Origin: Candidimonas humi
GTDB taxonomy: Bacteria; Pseudomonadota; Gammaproteobacteria; Burkholderiales; Burkholderiaceae_B
Assembly (NCBI RefSeq): GCF_019166065.1
Contig: NZ_JAHTBN010000002.1
Location: 434,001 to 498,000, forward strand
Direction of reading: 5' to 3'
Length of the DNA stretch: 64,000 bases
Shown here: positions 37,785-46,099 of the stretch, piece after piece
Numbering within the stretch: position 1 is the first letter of the stretch
How the letters are laid out: every line of letters begins with the position of its first letter
Translations under genes and position numbers: made by a program
Notes under the pieces: model-generated
Seen by the model: the letters and a program-made list of their open reading frames with translations, nothing else
Database searches by the model: none
Told to the model about the DNA's origin: nothing

Positions 37785-38894
37785 TCACGCCGGGCCGTAG
37801 CGGGCCGCCCATTGCGCCTGGGCGCGCTGCCAGAAATCGTCCGGCCCCGTTGCGGATAGTGGCGCGAAGCCCAGGTGTTGCCAGGCCGTTTCCAGCGCCT
37901 GCAGCGGGCGGCTGCAGTCCAGCGCCGGGGCATGGTTCTGTTTCGACAGCTTGCGTCCCAGCGCGTCGCAGACCAGGGGCACATGCATCACGGACGGCAG
38001 GGCCAGCCCCAGGCTACGCGCCAGCAGGCGCTGGCGCGCGGTGGACCCCAGCAGGTCCGCGCCGCGCACAATGTCGGTGACCTGCTGCTCGGCGTCGTCC
38101 ACCACCACCGCCAACTGATAGGCCCACAGGCCGTCGGCGCGCCGCAGCACGAAGTCGCCCACCTCCTCGAGCACATCCTGGCGCTGCGGCCCCAGCCAAC
38201 GGTCGTCGTAGTGCTCCACGCCCGGCGGCACCCTGAAGCGCCAGGCCCGGGCCTCGCGCCCCGATGGCAGGCCGTCCCGGCAGGTGCCCGGATAGGGCCG
38301 TTCGGAATAGGACTGTTCGGAATAGGACTGCTCGGGGGCGGTCGGCGTCGACTGGGCAAGGCCAGGCCCGGCTTCGCCCGGCCGAGCCCGGCCTTGCGCC
38401 TGTACGAGCCCGGCGCTTCGGGCTTCGGTAGCCTCCGCCGCCGGCCCGTCGGCGATTTCTTGCACCGGCGCAGGCGCGTGTTTTGGTTCCGCGAGCCGCC
38501 GCTCGGGGAACCGCTGCTCTCGGAGCCGCGCCTCTCGTATGGCTTCCTCGATCTCCCGGCGCGTGCAGGCGCAGCCGTAGACCAGGCCCTGCGCGGCCAG
38601 GCGGTCGAAAGCCTGCTGGTACAGCGCGTGGCGCTGCGACTGCCAGACTACGGGCCTGTCCCAGTGCATGCCCAGGGCCTGCAACTGCTGCATGATGATC
38701 CGGTCCGCCCCGGCCACGCTGCGCGGCGTGTCGATGTCCTCAATGCGCAGCAGCCAGCGGCCGCCATGGACCCGGGCGTCGAGATAGCTGGCCAGCGCCG
38801 CGACCAGCGAGCCCGCGTGCAGCGGACCGCTGGGGCTGGGGGCGTAGCGGCCGGTATAGCCGGCGCGGGGGGCGGGGTTTGCGGATGAGATCAT
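37785..38894 (-). CDS. gluQ: glutamyl-Q tRNA(Asp) synthetase with unusual insertion
   Basis: 369 residues, against about 300 normally. GluQ-RS attaches glutamate to the queuosine of tRNA(Asp). The class I signature is [19 protein letters not shown] (residues 16-34) and the KMSKS-like loop is [11 protein letters not shown]. The zinc site is Cys108-x-Cys110 and Tyr201-x3-Cys205. Between the two halves lies an insertion rich in Ala, Glu, Pro and Gln, ending in a SYSEQ repeat coded by a 15-base duplication; it explains the extra length. The frame stays open upstream of the ATG through two tandem-repeat arrays as far as 39215. Confidence 0.92.
   Translation of the reverse strand: MISSANPAPRAGYTGRYAPSPSGPLHAGSLVAALASYLDARVHGGRWLLRIEDIDTPRSVAGADRIIMQQLQALGMHWDRPVVWQSQRHALYQQAFDRLAAQGLVYGCACTRREIEEAIREARLREQRFPERRLAEPKHAPAPVQEIADGPAAEATEARSAGLVQAQGRARPGEAGPGLAQSTPTAPEQSYSEQSYSERPYPGTCRDGLPSGREARAWRFRVPPGVEHYDDRWLGPQRQDVLEEVGDFVLRRADGLWAYQLAVVVDDAEQQVTDIVRGADLLGSTARQRLLARSLGLALPSVMHVPLVCDALGRKLSKQNHAPALDCSRPLQALETAWQHLGFAPLSATGPDDFWQRAQAQWAARYGPA
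38301..38330. repeat. 15-base tandem duplication inside gluQ
   Basis: Two perfect copies of TTCGGAATAGGACTG, which give the SYSEQ-SYSE repeat in the insertion of the encoded protein. In frame, so copy change alters length by five residues. Confidence 0.85.
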
Positions 38895-38920
38895 TGCCGT
38901 GGCGATGGGCGATGGGCGAT

Positions 38921-38997
38921 GGGTAACGGGTAACGGGTAACGGGTAACGGGTAACGGGTAACGGGTAACGGGTAACGGGTAACGGGTAACGGGTAAC
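38921..38997. repeat. heptamer tandem repeat (GGGTAAC x11)
   Basis: Eleven perfect copies of GGGTAAC, preceded by degenerate GATGGGC units, about 25 bases upstream of the gluQ ATG. Seven is not a multiple of three, so each gain or loss shifts the reading frame that runs through the array into gluQ. Such arrays are classical slipped-strand mutation sites. Confidence 0.95.
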
Positions 38998-39014
38998 GGG
39001 CGGCCAAGGCGAAT

Positions 39015-39050
39015 GGCAATGGCAATGGCAATGGCAATGGCAATGGCAAT
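39015..39050. repeat. hexamer tandem repeat (GGCAAT x6)
   Basis: Six perfect copies of GGCAAT with degenerate copies at both ends, 17 bases from the heptamer array. Copy number change does not shift the frame but changes spacing between gluQ and any promoter further upstream. Confidence 0.95.
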
Positions 39051-39056
39051 GGCAAG

Positions 39057-39322
39057 GCGGACGGCTATGAAGAATTGCGATGGCGAATGGCCATAGCCGC
39101 CATCCGCGGCCTGCCAGTCGCTTCCCTGCCAGGGACGGCGGCCGGCGCCGGCCGTGGCGGCCAAAACCCAAGCCCCGCCGCGCCGCAGGACGGCGCGAGG
39201 CCTGCCATAGGCCAAACCGGCATAGCGCCTATATATCTAATATATATGTATGGTATGCCGACGCGGCGGGACAGGGCCTGACGCTGCCGGAAGAATCGCC
39301 CCATCTACAGCGTCGAGACGTC
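39057..39322. other. intergenic region upstream of gluQ, downstream of smg
   Basis: Non-coding apart from the open frame that continues from gluQ. An AT-only island around 39227-39251 (TATATATCTAATATATATG) is the most likely promoter area for gluQ on the minus strand, with TATATT-type -10 matches. No terminator with a clear T-run was found after smg. Confidence 0.4.
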
Positions 39323-39784
39323 CTAATGCGACAGCCGGCCGTGGTCTTCCGTCAGCAGCTCTTCGAGCACCAGGTGGTCGATTTCCGCTTCCTGGCTCCA
39401 GAGCACCATCAGGGCGATGATCTTGATCTTTTGCAGCGAAATCGGCGATTCGTTGGTGGCCTGGGCCCGGTCGATCACGATCTCGCGCAGCACGCCCGGC
39501 AGCACGCCAGAATTTTCCAGGAAGCTGATGAAGCCTATAGCCTCGGTGCCGAGGCTGCGGTATTCGTCGTCTGTGAATATGCGCCGGCTGTCGTCTTGCG
39601 GATGCTGCGCGAACTGCACGCATTGTTCCGTGGTCTGGGCCAGGCCGTACAGCCAGTTGAGCGCCTCGTCGATGTCGTCGTGTTCAAAGCCCGCGGCAGC
39701 CAGTTTGTGGGCCAGCACGTCTGCTTCCGGGCATGCTTGCGGGGTGTAATAATTTTCGAATAAGTAAACCAATATATCGAACAT
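39323..39784 (-). CDS. smg: Smg/DUF494 family protein
   Basis: 153 residues, complete. MFDILVYLFENYYTP at the start and a C-terminal half with LQKIKIIALMVLWSQEAEIDHLVLEELL are the DUF494 hallmarks. The protein is acidic and its biochemical role is not established; in many beta- and gammaproteobacteria it sits near dprA, topB and def. Here topB and gluQ are downstream, but dprA is missing on the other side, where a divergent catabolic gene begins. Confidence 0.9.
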   Translation of the reverse strand: MFDILVYLFENYYTPQACPEADVLAHKLAAAGFEHDDIDEALNWLYGLAQTTEQCVQFAQHPQDDSRRIFTDDEYRSLGTEAIGFISFLENSGVLPGVLREIVIDRAQATNESPISLQKIKIIALMVLWSQEAEIDHLVLEELLTEDHGRLSH

Positions 39785-40049
39785 AGGCTATTCAGGGTTG
39801 TCCCTTAGAAGTTTCAATGTGTCAAGGGTTAACCGGGTAAGTCACAGTCGACTGTACGCTGATTTGCCAGTGCGGGCAACTCGCCGCGGGCGGGCCGGGC
39901 GCACGGTGTTGGGCGGCGGCATCATAGTTCGCGGGGCGCGCCACGTGATCGCCTGTCGAATAGGGAACGCCCCTTATTTTCTTCCGGTTTTTTTCGGGCG
40001 CGGCTGATGCCTGGCCGCCCTTGCTGCGCCATTGCCGTTACGGAAAAGC

Positions 40050-40066
40050 GATACCTTTTCCATATC
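40050..40066. promoter_or_regulatory. LysR-type box A (GATAC-N7-ATATC)
   Basis: Inverted repeat GATAC-N7-ATATC of the T-N11-A class. Its centre is about 64 bases before the predicted start of transcription of unit A. Seven bases later comes AAAAAAATAATATTAGACAAGT (40074-40095; key parts A7, TAATATT, AGACAAGT). The same layout recurs at 50544-50560 and 51626-51642. Confidence 0.6.
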
Positions 40067-40086
40067 AAAGTCGAAAAAAATAATAT

Positions 40087-40115
40087 TAGACAAGTACTGC
40101 TGATGCTTCGATAGT
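40087..40115 (+). promoter_or_regulatory. predicted promoter of unit A
   Basis: TAGACA (five of six to -35), 17-base spacer, GATAGT (four of six to -10). The identical hexamers TAGACA and GATAGT recur in promoter C with an 18-base spacer. Leader of about 80 bases to the GTG at 40204. Confidence 0.5.
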
Positions 40116-40203
40116 GTCTGCATGTTCGCGGGCCCGTGGACAACGCTCCGCGGGGCAATCGGGAAGCCACATTTACCGTCTCTATATCCATGGGGGATGC
40201 AGC

Positions 40204-41310
40204 GTGCAGTCACCAACTACGCCTTTACATATAACGGCCGTAAGAACCGCCCGCGTAGAGATACCCCTGGAGCGCCCGCTACGAACCTCGATCCACGAGA
40301 TTTCCAATGTCTGCTGCCAATTGGTCACCCTGGAAACCGACGCGGGCATCGTAGGCGAAGGCTATGGCTTCTGCTTCAACCCGGACCGCCTGGCGGCCAT
40401 TTCCCGGTTCACCGAATCTCTCGCGCCGCTGGTTATCGGGCAAGACCCGCACGATGTCGAGTCGCTGTGGGACAAATTCATCCGCGATTGCAATTTCTAC
40501 GGCCAGAGCGGCGTCTCCATTTTGGCGTACACCCCGATCGACGTCGCTTGCTGGGACCTCATCGGCAAGGCGGCCAATGCGCCTTTGTACCGCCTCTTCG
40601 GCGCCTGCCGCGATCGTGTGCCGGCCTATGCCAGCGGCGGCTTGTGGCTGTCGGCCAGCTTGGACGAGCTGGTGGCGCAGGCGCGCGAATTCTTGCGGCA
40701 GGGCTTTCGCGCCATGAAAATGCGGCTCGGCTCGGCCAACTGGAAAGACGACGTGGCCAGGGTCGAAGCGGTGCGCGCGGCGATCGGGGACGGCGTGACG
40801 CTGATGGCCGATGCGAACCAGGGGCTGTCCTTGCACGAGGCCTTGCGGCTGGGCCGGGCGTTGGAGCCCTTCAATCTGGCCTGGTACGAAGAGCCGGTGC
40901 CGACATGGCAGGACGACGCCGCAGCAAAGCTCGTGGACAGCCTGTCCATGCCGCTGGCCAGCGGCGAAACCGAATACACGCGCTATGGCATACGGCGCAT
41001 GGTGCAGAACCGCGCGGCCGAAGTCTTGATGCCCGACCTGCAGCGCATGGGAGGCTACACCGAAATGATGAAAGTGGCCCGTTACCTGGCTACTTTCGAT
41101 CTTGCCGTCGCCCCGCATATTTTCACCGAGCACAGCCTGCATGTCGTCGCCTCGGCCAGCAACGCGACCTGGTGCGAGCACATGCCCTGGTTCGCGCCGC
41201 TGTTCCACGAAACCATGGCGCTCGAGTCCGACGGCACGATACGCCTGCCGCAACGCGCCGGCACCGGGTTTACCTTCAATTGGGATCAGATCGAAGCTTA
41301 TCGTCGATGA
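40204..41310 (+). CDS. mandelate racemase/muconate lactonizing-type enolase enzyme
   Basis: 368 residues. The capping domain is residues 1-135 and the (beta/alpha)7beta barrel follows. Metal ligands: D203 in MADANQ, E229 or E230 in WYEEP, E255 in ASGE. The second-strand catalytic motif is K172-M-R174, with K-x-R where mandelate racemase has K-x-K, and H305 in APHIFTEHSLH is the opposing base. This fits the mandelate-racemase subgroup: a racemase or an acid-sugar/hydroxy-acid dehydratase. I chose GTG 40204 with GGGGGA upstream. First gene of unit A, ahead of the transporter. Substrate unknown. Confidence 0.88.
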   Translation: MQSPTTPLHITAVRTARVEIPLERPLRTSIHEISNVCCQLVTLETDAGIVGEGYGFCFNPDRLAAISRFTESLAPLVIGQDPHDVESLWDKFIRDCNFYGQSGVSILAYTPIDVACWDLIGKAANAPLYRLFGACRDRVPAYASGGLWLSASLDELVAQAREFLRQGFRAMKMRLGSANWKDDVARVEAVRAAIGDGVTLMADANQGLSLHEALRLGRALEPFNLAWYEEPVPTWQDDAAAKLVDSLSMPLASGETEYTRYGIRRMVQNRAAEVLMPDLQRMGGYTEMMKVARYLATFDLAVAPHIFTEHSLHVVASASNATWCEHMPWFAPLFHETMALESDGTIRLPQRAGTGFTFNWDQIEAYRR

Positions 41311-41407
41311 CCCACGGCGGCCCGGCGGCTGATGGCCAGGCGGCCGATGGGCTGCCGCTCTTTCGCCGGGTCTTGTTTTTCGGCAATACCAGAGACAGGA
41401 GACAAGC

Positions 41408-42601
41408 ATGCATAAACATAAATTCAATCACGCCATCAGGCTCGTCGCGAGCGGTGCGATGGTCCTGGCGTGCGCCTTGGGTTCGGCCTCGGCGGCCGAG
41501 TCGGGGCCCATCCGCATCGGCTGGCTGTCGTCGCTGACGGGGGCGCTGTCGGCCGCGGCGATCGCGGAAAACGAAGGCGTGCAGTTCGCCGTCAACGAAA
41601 TCAACAAGGCCGGGGGGATCAACGGGCGCAAGCTCGAACTCTATACGCGGGACACGCTGGGCGATCCGACCAAGGCCGTCAATTTCGCCAACGAGCTGGC
41701 CTTCAGCAAGAAGGTCGACTTTGTGATCGGGCCGGTCAATTCGGGCGAGTCGCTGGCGACGGTGCCCATTCTGTCCCGGGCCAAGATCCCCAATCTCGTG
41801 ATCGGCACCGTCGATACCTTGATCGATGCCAAGAAATATCCCCTGGCGTTCCGGGTGATCAATACCAACCAGCAGTGGATCACTTCTGCGAACCACTATG
41901 CGATTTCGGTGCTCAAGCGCAAGAAAATCGCCATCATCGGCGACACCACGGGTTACGGGGCGTCCACCGCCAAGCGGGCTGCCCAGTTGCTGGAAAAAGC
42001 GGGCATCAAGCCGGTCTATTCCGTGCTGATAGACCCCAATCAGACCAGCGTGTCGGAACAAATATCGAAGGCCAAGGCGGCCGGGGCCGATGTCATCATG
42101 CCCTGGTCCGCCGCCACGGGCTTGCTGGCGCGTATCCTGAACGCCCGGGGCAACGCCCAGTGGGACGTCCCGGTGGTGGGCCATCCGGCCCTGATGGGGT
42201 CCAATATCCGCGACCTGCTGAACAAGCCTGAGTATTGGAACAACACCTATGCCGCCGGCTATGTCAGCACCACGTACGGGCCTGACGGGAAACTGCCCGA
42301 ATCCACCCAGAAGCTGATGGACGCCATGCGGCCCAAGCTGGGCAAGCCGATCAATTTCACTTTCTGGTGGGTTGCGCTGGGCTACGACACAGTCAAGATC
42401 ATCCAGCATGCCGTGGAAAAAAGCGGCAGCACCGATCCCGAGGCCTTCAAGAAGACGATGGAGTCCACCAAGGATCTCAAGGGCGCCTACGCGACCTACA
42501 CCTGGACGCCGGCCGACCATAACGGTTTTCCGGATTCGGGCATGGTCGTCGACCTGGCCAACACCTTCAACGACGGCTCTTTCAAGCAAGCCCCGCAATA
42601 A
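41408..42601 (+). CDS. ABC transporter substrate-binding protein (branched-chain amino-acid type)
   Basis: 397 residues with a clear signal peptide (cleavage after ASAA, about residue 30). The mature part is a type I periplasmic binding protein: IRIGWLSSLTGALSAAAIAE, VQFAVNEINKAGGINGRKLE, VDFVIGPVNSGESLATVPI and DTTGYGASTAKRAAQL. This family binds amino acids but also aromatic and hydroxy acids; the enzymes around it point to an acid. AGACAGGAG lies before the ATG. It is followed by a strong hairpin and then the permease genes. Confidence 0.93.
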   Translation: MHKHKFNHAIRLVASGAMVLACALGSASAAESGPIRIGWLSSLTGALSAAAIAENEGVQFAVNEINKAGGINGRKLELYTRDTLGDPTKAVNFANELAFSKKVDFVIGPVNSGESLATVPILSRAKIPNLVIGTVDTLIDAKKYPLAFRVINTNQQWITSANHYAISVLKRKKIAIIGDTTGYGASTAKRAAQLLEKAGIKPVYSVLIDPNQTSVSEQISKAKAAGADVIMPWSAATGLLARILNARGNAQWDVPVVGHPALMGSNIRDLLNKPEYWNNTYAAGYVSTTYGPDGKLPESTQKLMDAMRPKLGKPINFTFWWVALGYDTVKIIQHAVEKSGSTDPEAFKKTMESTKDLKGAYATYTWTPADHNGFPDSGMVVDLANTFNDGSFKQAPQ

Positions 42602-42640
42602 GCATAGTCTCGAGCGGGTCTCATATCGTTCCCGGCAGCG

Positions 42641-42668
42641 GGCGCCGGCCGGATTCCGGCGCCTTTTT
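42641..42668 (+). terminator. terminator/attenuator between binding protein and permease genes
   Basis: Perfect 8-base GGCGCCGG/CCGGCGCC stem, 7-base loop and TTTTT. It lies inside an otherwise continuous operon, so it probably allows partial read-through: much binding protein, less membrane complex. Confidence 0.8.
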
Positions 42669-42697
42669 CCACCACACCGTATTGCTGGATTCCCCCT

Positions 42698-43558
42698 ATG
42701 TTGACTGTGTTGATCACGGGCCTAGCTATCGGCGCGCTCTACGCCGCGGCGGCGCTGGCCTATAACGCCATGTATTCGACGTCGAAGGTGCTCAGTTTCA
42801 CCGCCGGCCATCTGTTCATGATCAGCGCGGTCATGGGCGCCTACCTGATGGGCCAGTTGAAGCTGCCCCTGGCGGCCGGCCTGGGCGGAGCAGTCCTGGC
42901 CTCGATCGTCCTGGGCCTGGTGACAGAGTTCGTGGCGGTGCGCAGGATACTTGCCCGGTCCCAGGAACACCTGTGGCTGCTCAGTACCCTGGCCCTGGCG
43001 ACCATTGTGCAGCAGGCCGTGGTGCTGTGGTGGGGCACAGAGCCGCGCCCCTTTCCGCGGCTGATTTCCCAGGAGTTCACCGCGGGGATATGGGACCAGA
43101 AGTACTGGCTGCCCATCGCCGGCGTCGCGGTGATCGTGGTTGCGATGGACGTGTTCTACCGCCATACCCTTTTCGGGAAAGTATTCCTGGCCGTGGCGGA
43201 AGACCCCTTTGCCGCGCGCGCCCGCGGCGTGGCGACCGGCCATATCCGCGCGTTCTCGTACGCGATCGCGGGCTTGATGGGCGGCCTGGTCGGGTTTGCC
43301 GGAGGGCAATTGACCTTCGCCGATTTCTCCATAGGCCTGACGCTGTCGCTATACGGCTTCATCGCATTGGCCGCGGGAGGCATGGGCAGCAATCTGGGGG
43401 CGGTCATCGGCGGACTGGTGCTGGGGCTGCTGTCCACGCTCGCGACCTACTTCTTCGGCGGCGAATACCAGCGCACGATCGCAGTGGGCCTGCTGATGCT
43501 TTTCCTGTTGCTCAAGCCCGAAGGCCTGTTCGGCAGCCAGCAAATGAGGCACGTATGA
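42698..43558 (+). CDS. ABC transporter permease (LivH type)
   Basis: 286 residues, eight predicted membrane helices. MLTVLITGLAIGALYAAAAL, FTAGHLFMISAVMGAYL, ARARGVATGHIRAFSYAIAG (EAA-type loop that contacts the ATPase) and GFIALAAGGMGSNLGAVIGG are typical of LivH. It forms the inner-membrane channel with the LivM half of the next protein. Its stop overlaps the next start by four bases (ATGA). Confidence 0.93.
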   Translation: MLTVLITGLAIGALYAAAALAYNAMYSTSKVLSFTAGHLFMISAVMGAYLMGQLKLPLAAGLGGAVLASIVLGLVTEFVAVRRILARSQEHLWLLSTLALATIVQQAVVLWWGTEPRPFPRLISQEFTAGIWDQKYWLPIAGVAVIVVAMDVFYRHTLFGKVFLAVAEDPFAARARGVATGHIRAFSYAIAGLMGGLVGFAGGQLTFADFSIGLTLSLYGFIALAAGGMGSNLGAVIGGLVLGLLSTLATYFFGGEYQRTIAVGLLMLFLLLKPEGLFGSQQMRHV

Positions 43559-45315
43559 ACCTCGGCGCTAAAACCGGCATTCCCGTCCTCGCATGCATAG
43601 CCTTGCTGGCCACTCTGCCGCTGTGGGTGGGCAACCCCTATCAACTGCACATCGCGACCCTGATCGCCGTCTACTGGATACTGATCGCCGGCCTGAATCT
43701 GTCGGTCGGCTATACCGGCGTGTTGTCCATAGGCCATATCGGCCTGCTGGCGATAGGCGCCTACACCTATGCCATCCTCACCAGCCGCTACGATTTCGAC
43801 CCCTGGCTGGCCACCTTGATCGCCGCCGCGCTGGGCGGGGCTTGCGGCTTCATCCTCGGCCTGCCCTCGCTGCGGCTGCCGGGTTTCTACTTCGCCATGG
43901 CGACACTGGCGTTTGCCTTGATGGTGACCGAGTTCTCGCTCGCGCAGTCCGACCTCACGGGCGGCGGCATAGGGCTGAGCGTGCCGCCGTTCGATGGCTT
44001 CTTCGCCTCGCCTTCCGGCCTGTACTGGCTCGCCGTCGCGGCTGCGGGCGTGATCACCTGGCTGGCCTGGAACCTCACCCGGCTCATGTGGGGGCGCGGC
44101 ATGATTGCGCTGCGCGACAGCACAGTGGCCGCCTCGGCGGTGGGCGTGCCGATATTCCGCGTCAAGTTGACGGTATTCGCGTTCAGCGGCGTCACTGCGG
44201 GCCTGGCCGGCGCGATGTTCGCCACGCTGCAAAGCTACATCACCCCCGAGACATTCCCGTTCGAGCTGAGCCTGTTCTTTTTCATCTGCATCATCATCGG
44301 CGGGCGCGGCACGATCTGGGGGCCGTTCCTGGGCACCATAGTCCTGGCCATACTGCCCGAGCTGATGGGGGGCCTGGCGCGCTGGGGGCAGTTCTTCTAT
44401 GGCGCGCTGCTGCTGATCGTGGTGCTGCTCGTGCCCGAAGGCATAGGCAGCGTGATCGGCATCATCCGGGAAAAAATCAATCCGAGCCGGCACGAAAAGC
44501 GCATCGTCAATCCCGACCTGCCCAGGCTGGTCGCCGCGATACGCGGAGACCGGCGCTATGAACGCGGCATTTCCCTGAACGCGGCCTCCAAGCATTTCGG
44601 CGGGGTCCTGGCGGTCAACCGGGTTTCCCTTTCCTTGCAGGAAGGGGAAATCCACGGCCTCATAGGCCCTAACGGCAGCGGCAAGACCACGCTGCTGAAC
44701 CTGATTTCCGGCTATTACCTCATCGACCAGGGGGCCATCGAGCTGGACGACGCAACGCTGACGCAGTCTTCCGTGCAACGGCGCGCGGCGCTGGGCGTGG
44801 CCCGCACCTTCCAGAAGCCCAGGCTGCTGGGAACCTTGAGCGGCCTGGACAACGCCATGCTGGGCGGCTGGAAGGACGCCCGCTCCGGTTTCATGCAGAA
44901 CCTGCTGGCATTGCCCGCGGCGCGCAGGCAGGACGCGCAGCTGCGGGCGCGGGCGCTGGAGATCCTGCATGCCATGGGGCTTTCCCACATCGTCGACAAG
45001 CCGGCGAGCCTGCTGGACCATGCCGAACAGCGCTTCCTGGAAATCGCGCGCGCCCTGTGCATGCAGCCGCGCTTCATTCTGCTGGACGAGCCCGCCGGCG
45101 GCCTCACGGAGCACGAGATCGACCAACTGGCCAACATCGTGCTTGCCATGCGGGACGCGGGAATCGGCGTGCTCATCATCGAACACCACACGGATTTCGT
45201 GTTCCGCATCTGCGACAGGGTCACGGCGCTGAACCTGGGTTCGTCCATCGCCAGCGGCTCGGCGGCCGAGGTTCGCGCGGATCCGGAAGTCATCCGGGTT
45301 TATCTGGGAGCATGA
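43555..45315 (+). CDS. ABC transporter fused permease-ATPase (LivM-LivG)
   Basis: 586 residues. Residues 1-305 are a LivM-type permease (LNLSVGYTGVLSIGHIGLLAIGAY, FFFICIIIGGRGTIWGPFLG); a linker of about 30 residues leads to a LivG-type ATPase with Walker A GPNGSGKTT near 365, signature-region LLDHAEQRFLEIARAL in place of a classical LSGGQ, Walker B FILLDEPAGGL and the EHHTDFV switch. Fusion of these two subunits occurs in some hydroxy/aromatic-acid transporters of this class. One polypeptide thus fixes the permease to its motor. Confidence 0.93.
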   Translation: MNLGAKTGIPVLACIALLATLPLWVGNPYQLHIATLIAVYWILIAGLNLSVGYTGVLSIGHIGLLAIGAYTYAILTSRYDFDPWLATLIAAALGGACGFILGLPSLRLPGFYFAMATLAFALMVTEFSLAQSDLTGGGIGLSVPPFDGFFASPSGLYWLAVAAAGVITWLAWNLTRLMWGRGMIALRDSTVAASAVGVPIFRVKLTVFAFSGVTAGLAGAMFATLQSYITPETFPFELSLFFFICIIIGGRGTIWGPFLGTIVLAILPELMGGLARWGQFFYGALLLIVVLLVPEGIGSVIGIIREKINPSRHEKRIVNPDLPRLVAAIRGDRRYERGISLNAASKHFGGVLAVNRVSLSLQEGEIHGLIGPNGSGKTTLLNLISGYYLIDQGAIELDDATLTQSSVQRRAALGVARTFQKPRLLGTLSGLDNAMLGGWKDARSGFMQNLLALPAARRQDAQLRARALEILHAMGLSHIVDKPASLLDHAEQRFLEIARALCMQPRFILLDEPAGGLTEHEIDQLANIVLAMRDAGIGVLIIEHHTDFVFRICDRVTALNLGSSIASGSAAEVRADPEVIRVYLGA

Positions 45316-45316
45316 C

Positions 45317-46078
45317 GTGGACAAGAAGCGAGAAAACGGCACTGCGCCCATTGTTCTTGACGTATCGTCGCTGCGTGTTTCGTATGGCAAGGCCGAGGTC
45401 GTGCATGGCGTCGACTTCGCGGTGCGCGAGGGCGAGTTCGTCGTGCTGCTGGGCCGCAACGGGGCCGGAAAAAGCACCATGCTGCATGCCATTTCGGGGC
45501 TCATCCCGCGCGCATCGGGGGCCGTGACGTTCGCCGGGCGGGACATTTCCGGGATGGACGCCCGCGATATCGCCAGGTGCGGGCTGAGCATGGTGCTGGA
45601 AGGGCATCGCGTCTTCACGAGCCTGAGCGTCGAGGACAATCTGCTGCTGGGCACTTATGCCCGCAATCGCCGCGGCGACCGCTCGAAGCTGGCCATCGCC
45701 TACGACTTGTTTCCCGAGCTGGCGGAGCGGCGCCAGCAGATGGCGTCGCGCCTGAGCGGCGGGCAGCAGCAGATCCTGGCCGTTGCCCAAGGCATAGTCT
45801 CCGAGCCCCGATTGCTGATCTTGGACGAACCTTCCGGCGGCCTGGCCCCCATGGTGATCAACCGCATCCTGACCGTTGCGAAACAGCTTACGCGCTCTGG
45901 CATGTCGGTATTGCTCGTCGAGCAATTGGTCAAAGAGGCCCTCAAGTTCGCGGATTACTGCTATTTGATAGAAACGGGAAAAGTCGGCGGCGAGGGGCCT
46001 CCCGAAGAAGTCGGCAAGGGGGAATTGATCAAGCGGATTTATCTCGGGGGCGCCGCCGTGCAAGCCCCTTCGGCCTGA
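45317..46078 (+). CDS. ABC transporter ATP-binding protein (LivF type)
   Basis: 253 residues starting with GTG one base after the preceding stop. Walker A GRNGAGKSTM, LSVEDNLLLGTYARNR, signature LSGGQQQILAVAQGI, Walker B LLILDEPSGGLAPMVI and the LLVEQLV switch segment. LivF typically has EQ without the histidine at that position, as here. Together with the fused LivM-LivG and LivH proteins it completes the transporter. Confidence 0.94.
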   Translation: MDKKRENGTAPIVLDVSSLRVSYGKAEVVHGVDFAVREGEFVVLLGRNGAGKSTMLHAISGLIPRASGAVTFAGRDISGMDARDIARCGLSMVLEGHRVFTSLSVEDNLLLGTYARNRRGDRSKLAIAYDLFPELAERRQQMASRLSGGQQQILAVAQGIVSEPRLLILDEPSGGLAPMVINRILTVAKQLTRSGMSVLLVEQLVKEALKFADYCYLIETGKVGGEGPPEEVGKGELIKRIYLGGAAVQAPSA

Positions 46079-46099
46079 AGGGCACACAGGAGCAGCTCA

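Larger units (their letters stand above)
39785..40203. promoter_or_regulatory. divergent region with LysR-regulated promoter A
   Basis: 419 bases between smg and the first gene of unit A. The half next to smg has a perfect TTGACA on the minus strand (39825-39820) but a poor -10. The other half drops sharply in GC and carries the LysR-type box and promoter listed separately. No gene was recognised here. Confidence 0.5.

Noticed and set aside
38921-39050. CRISPR-like array
   Set aside because: The units are 6-7 bases and contiguous with no unique spacers; these are simple tandem repeats.
39820-39825. smg promoter based on the perfect TTGACA on the minus strand
   Set aside because: No acceptable -10 at 16-18 bases, and the start would leave almost no leader before the ATG.
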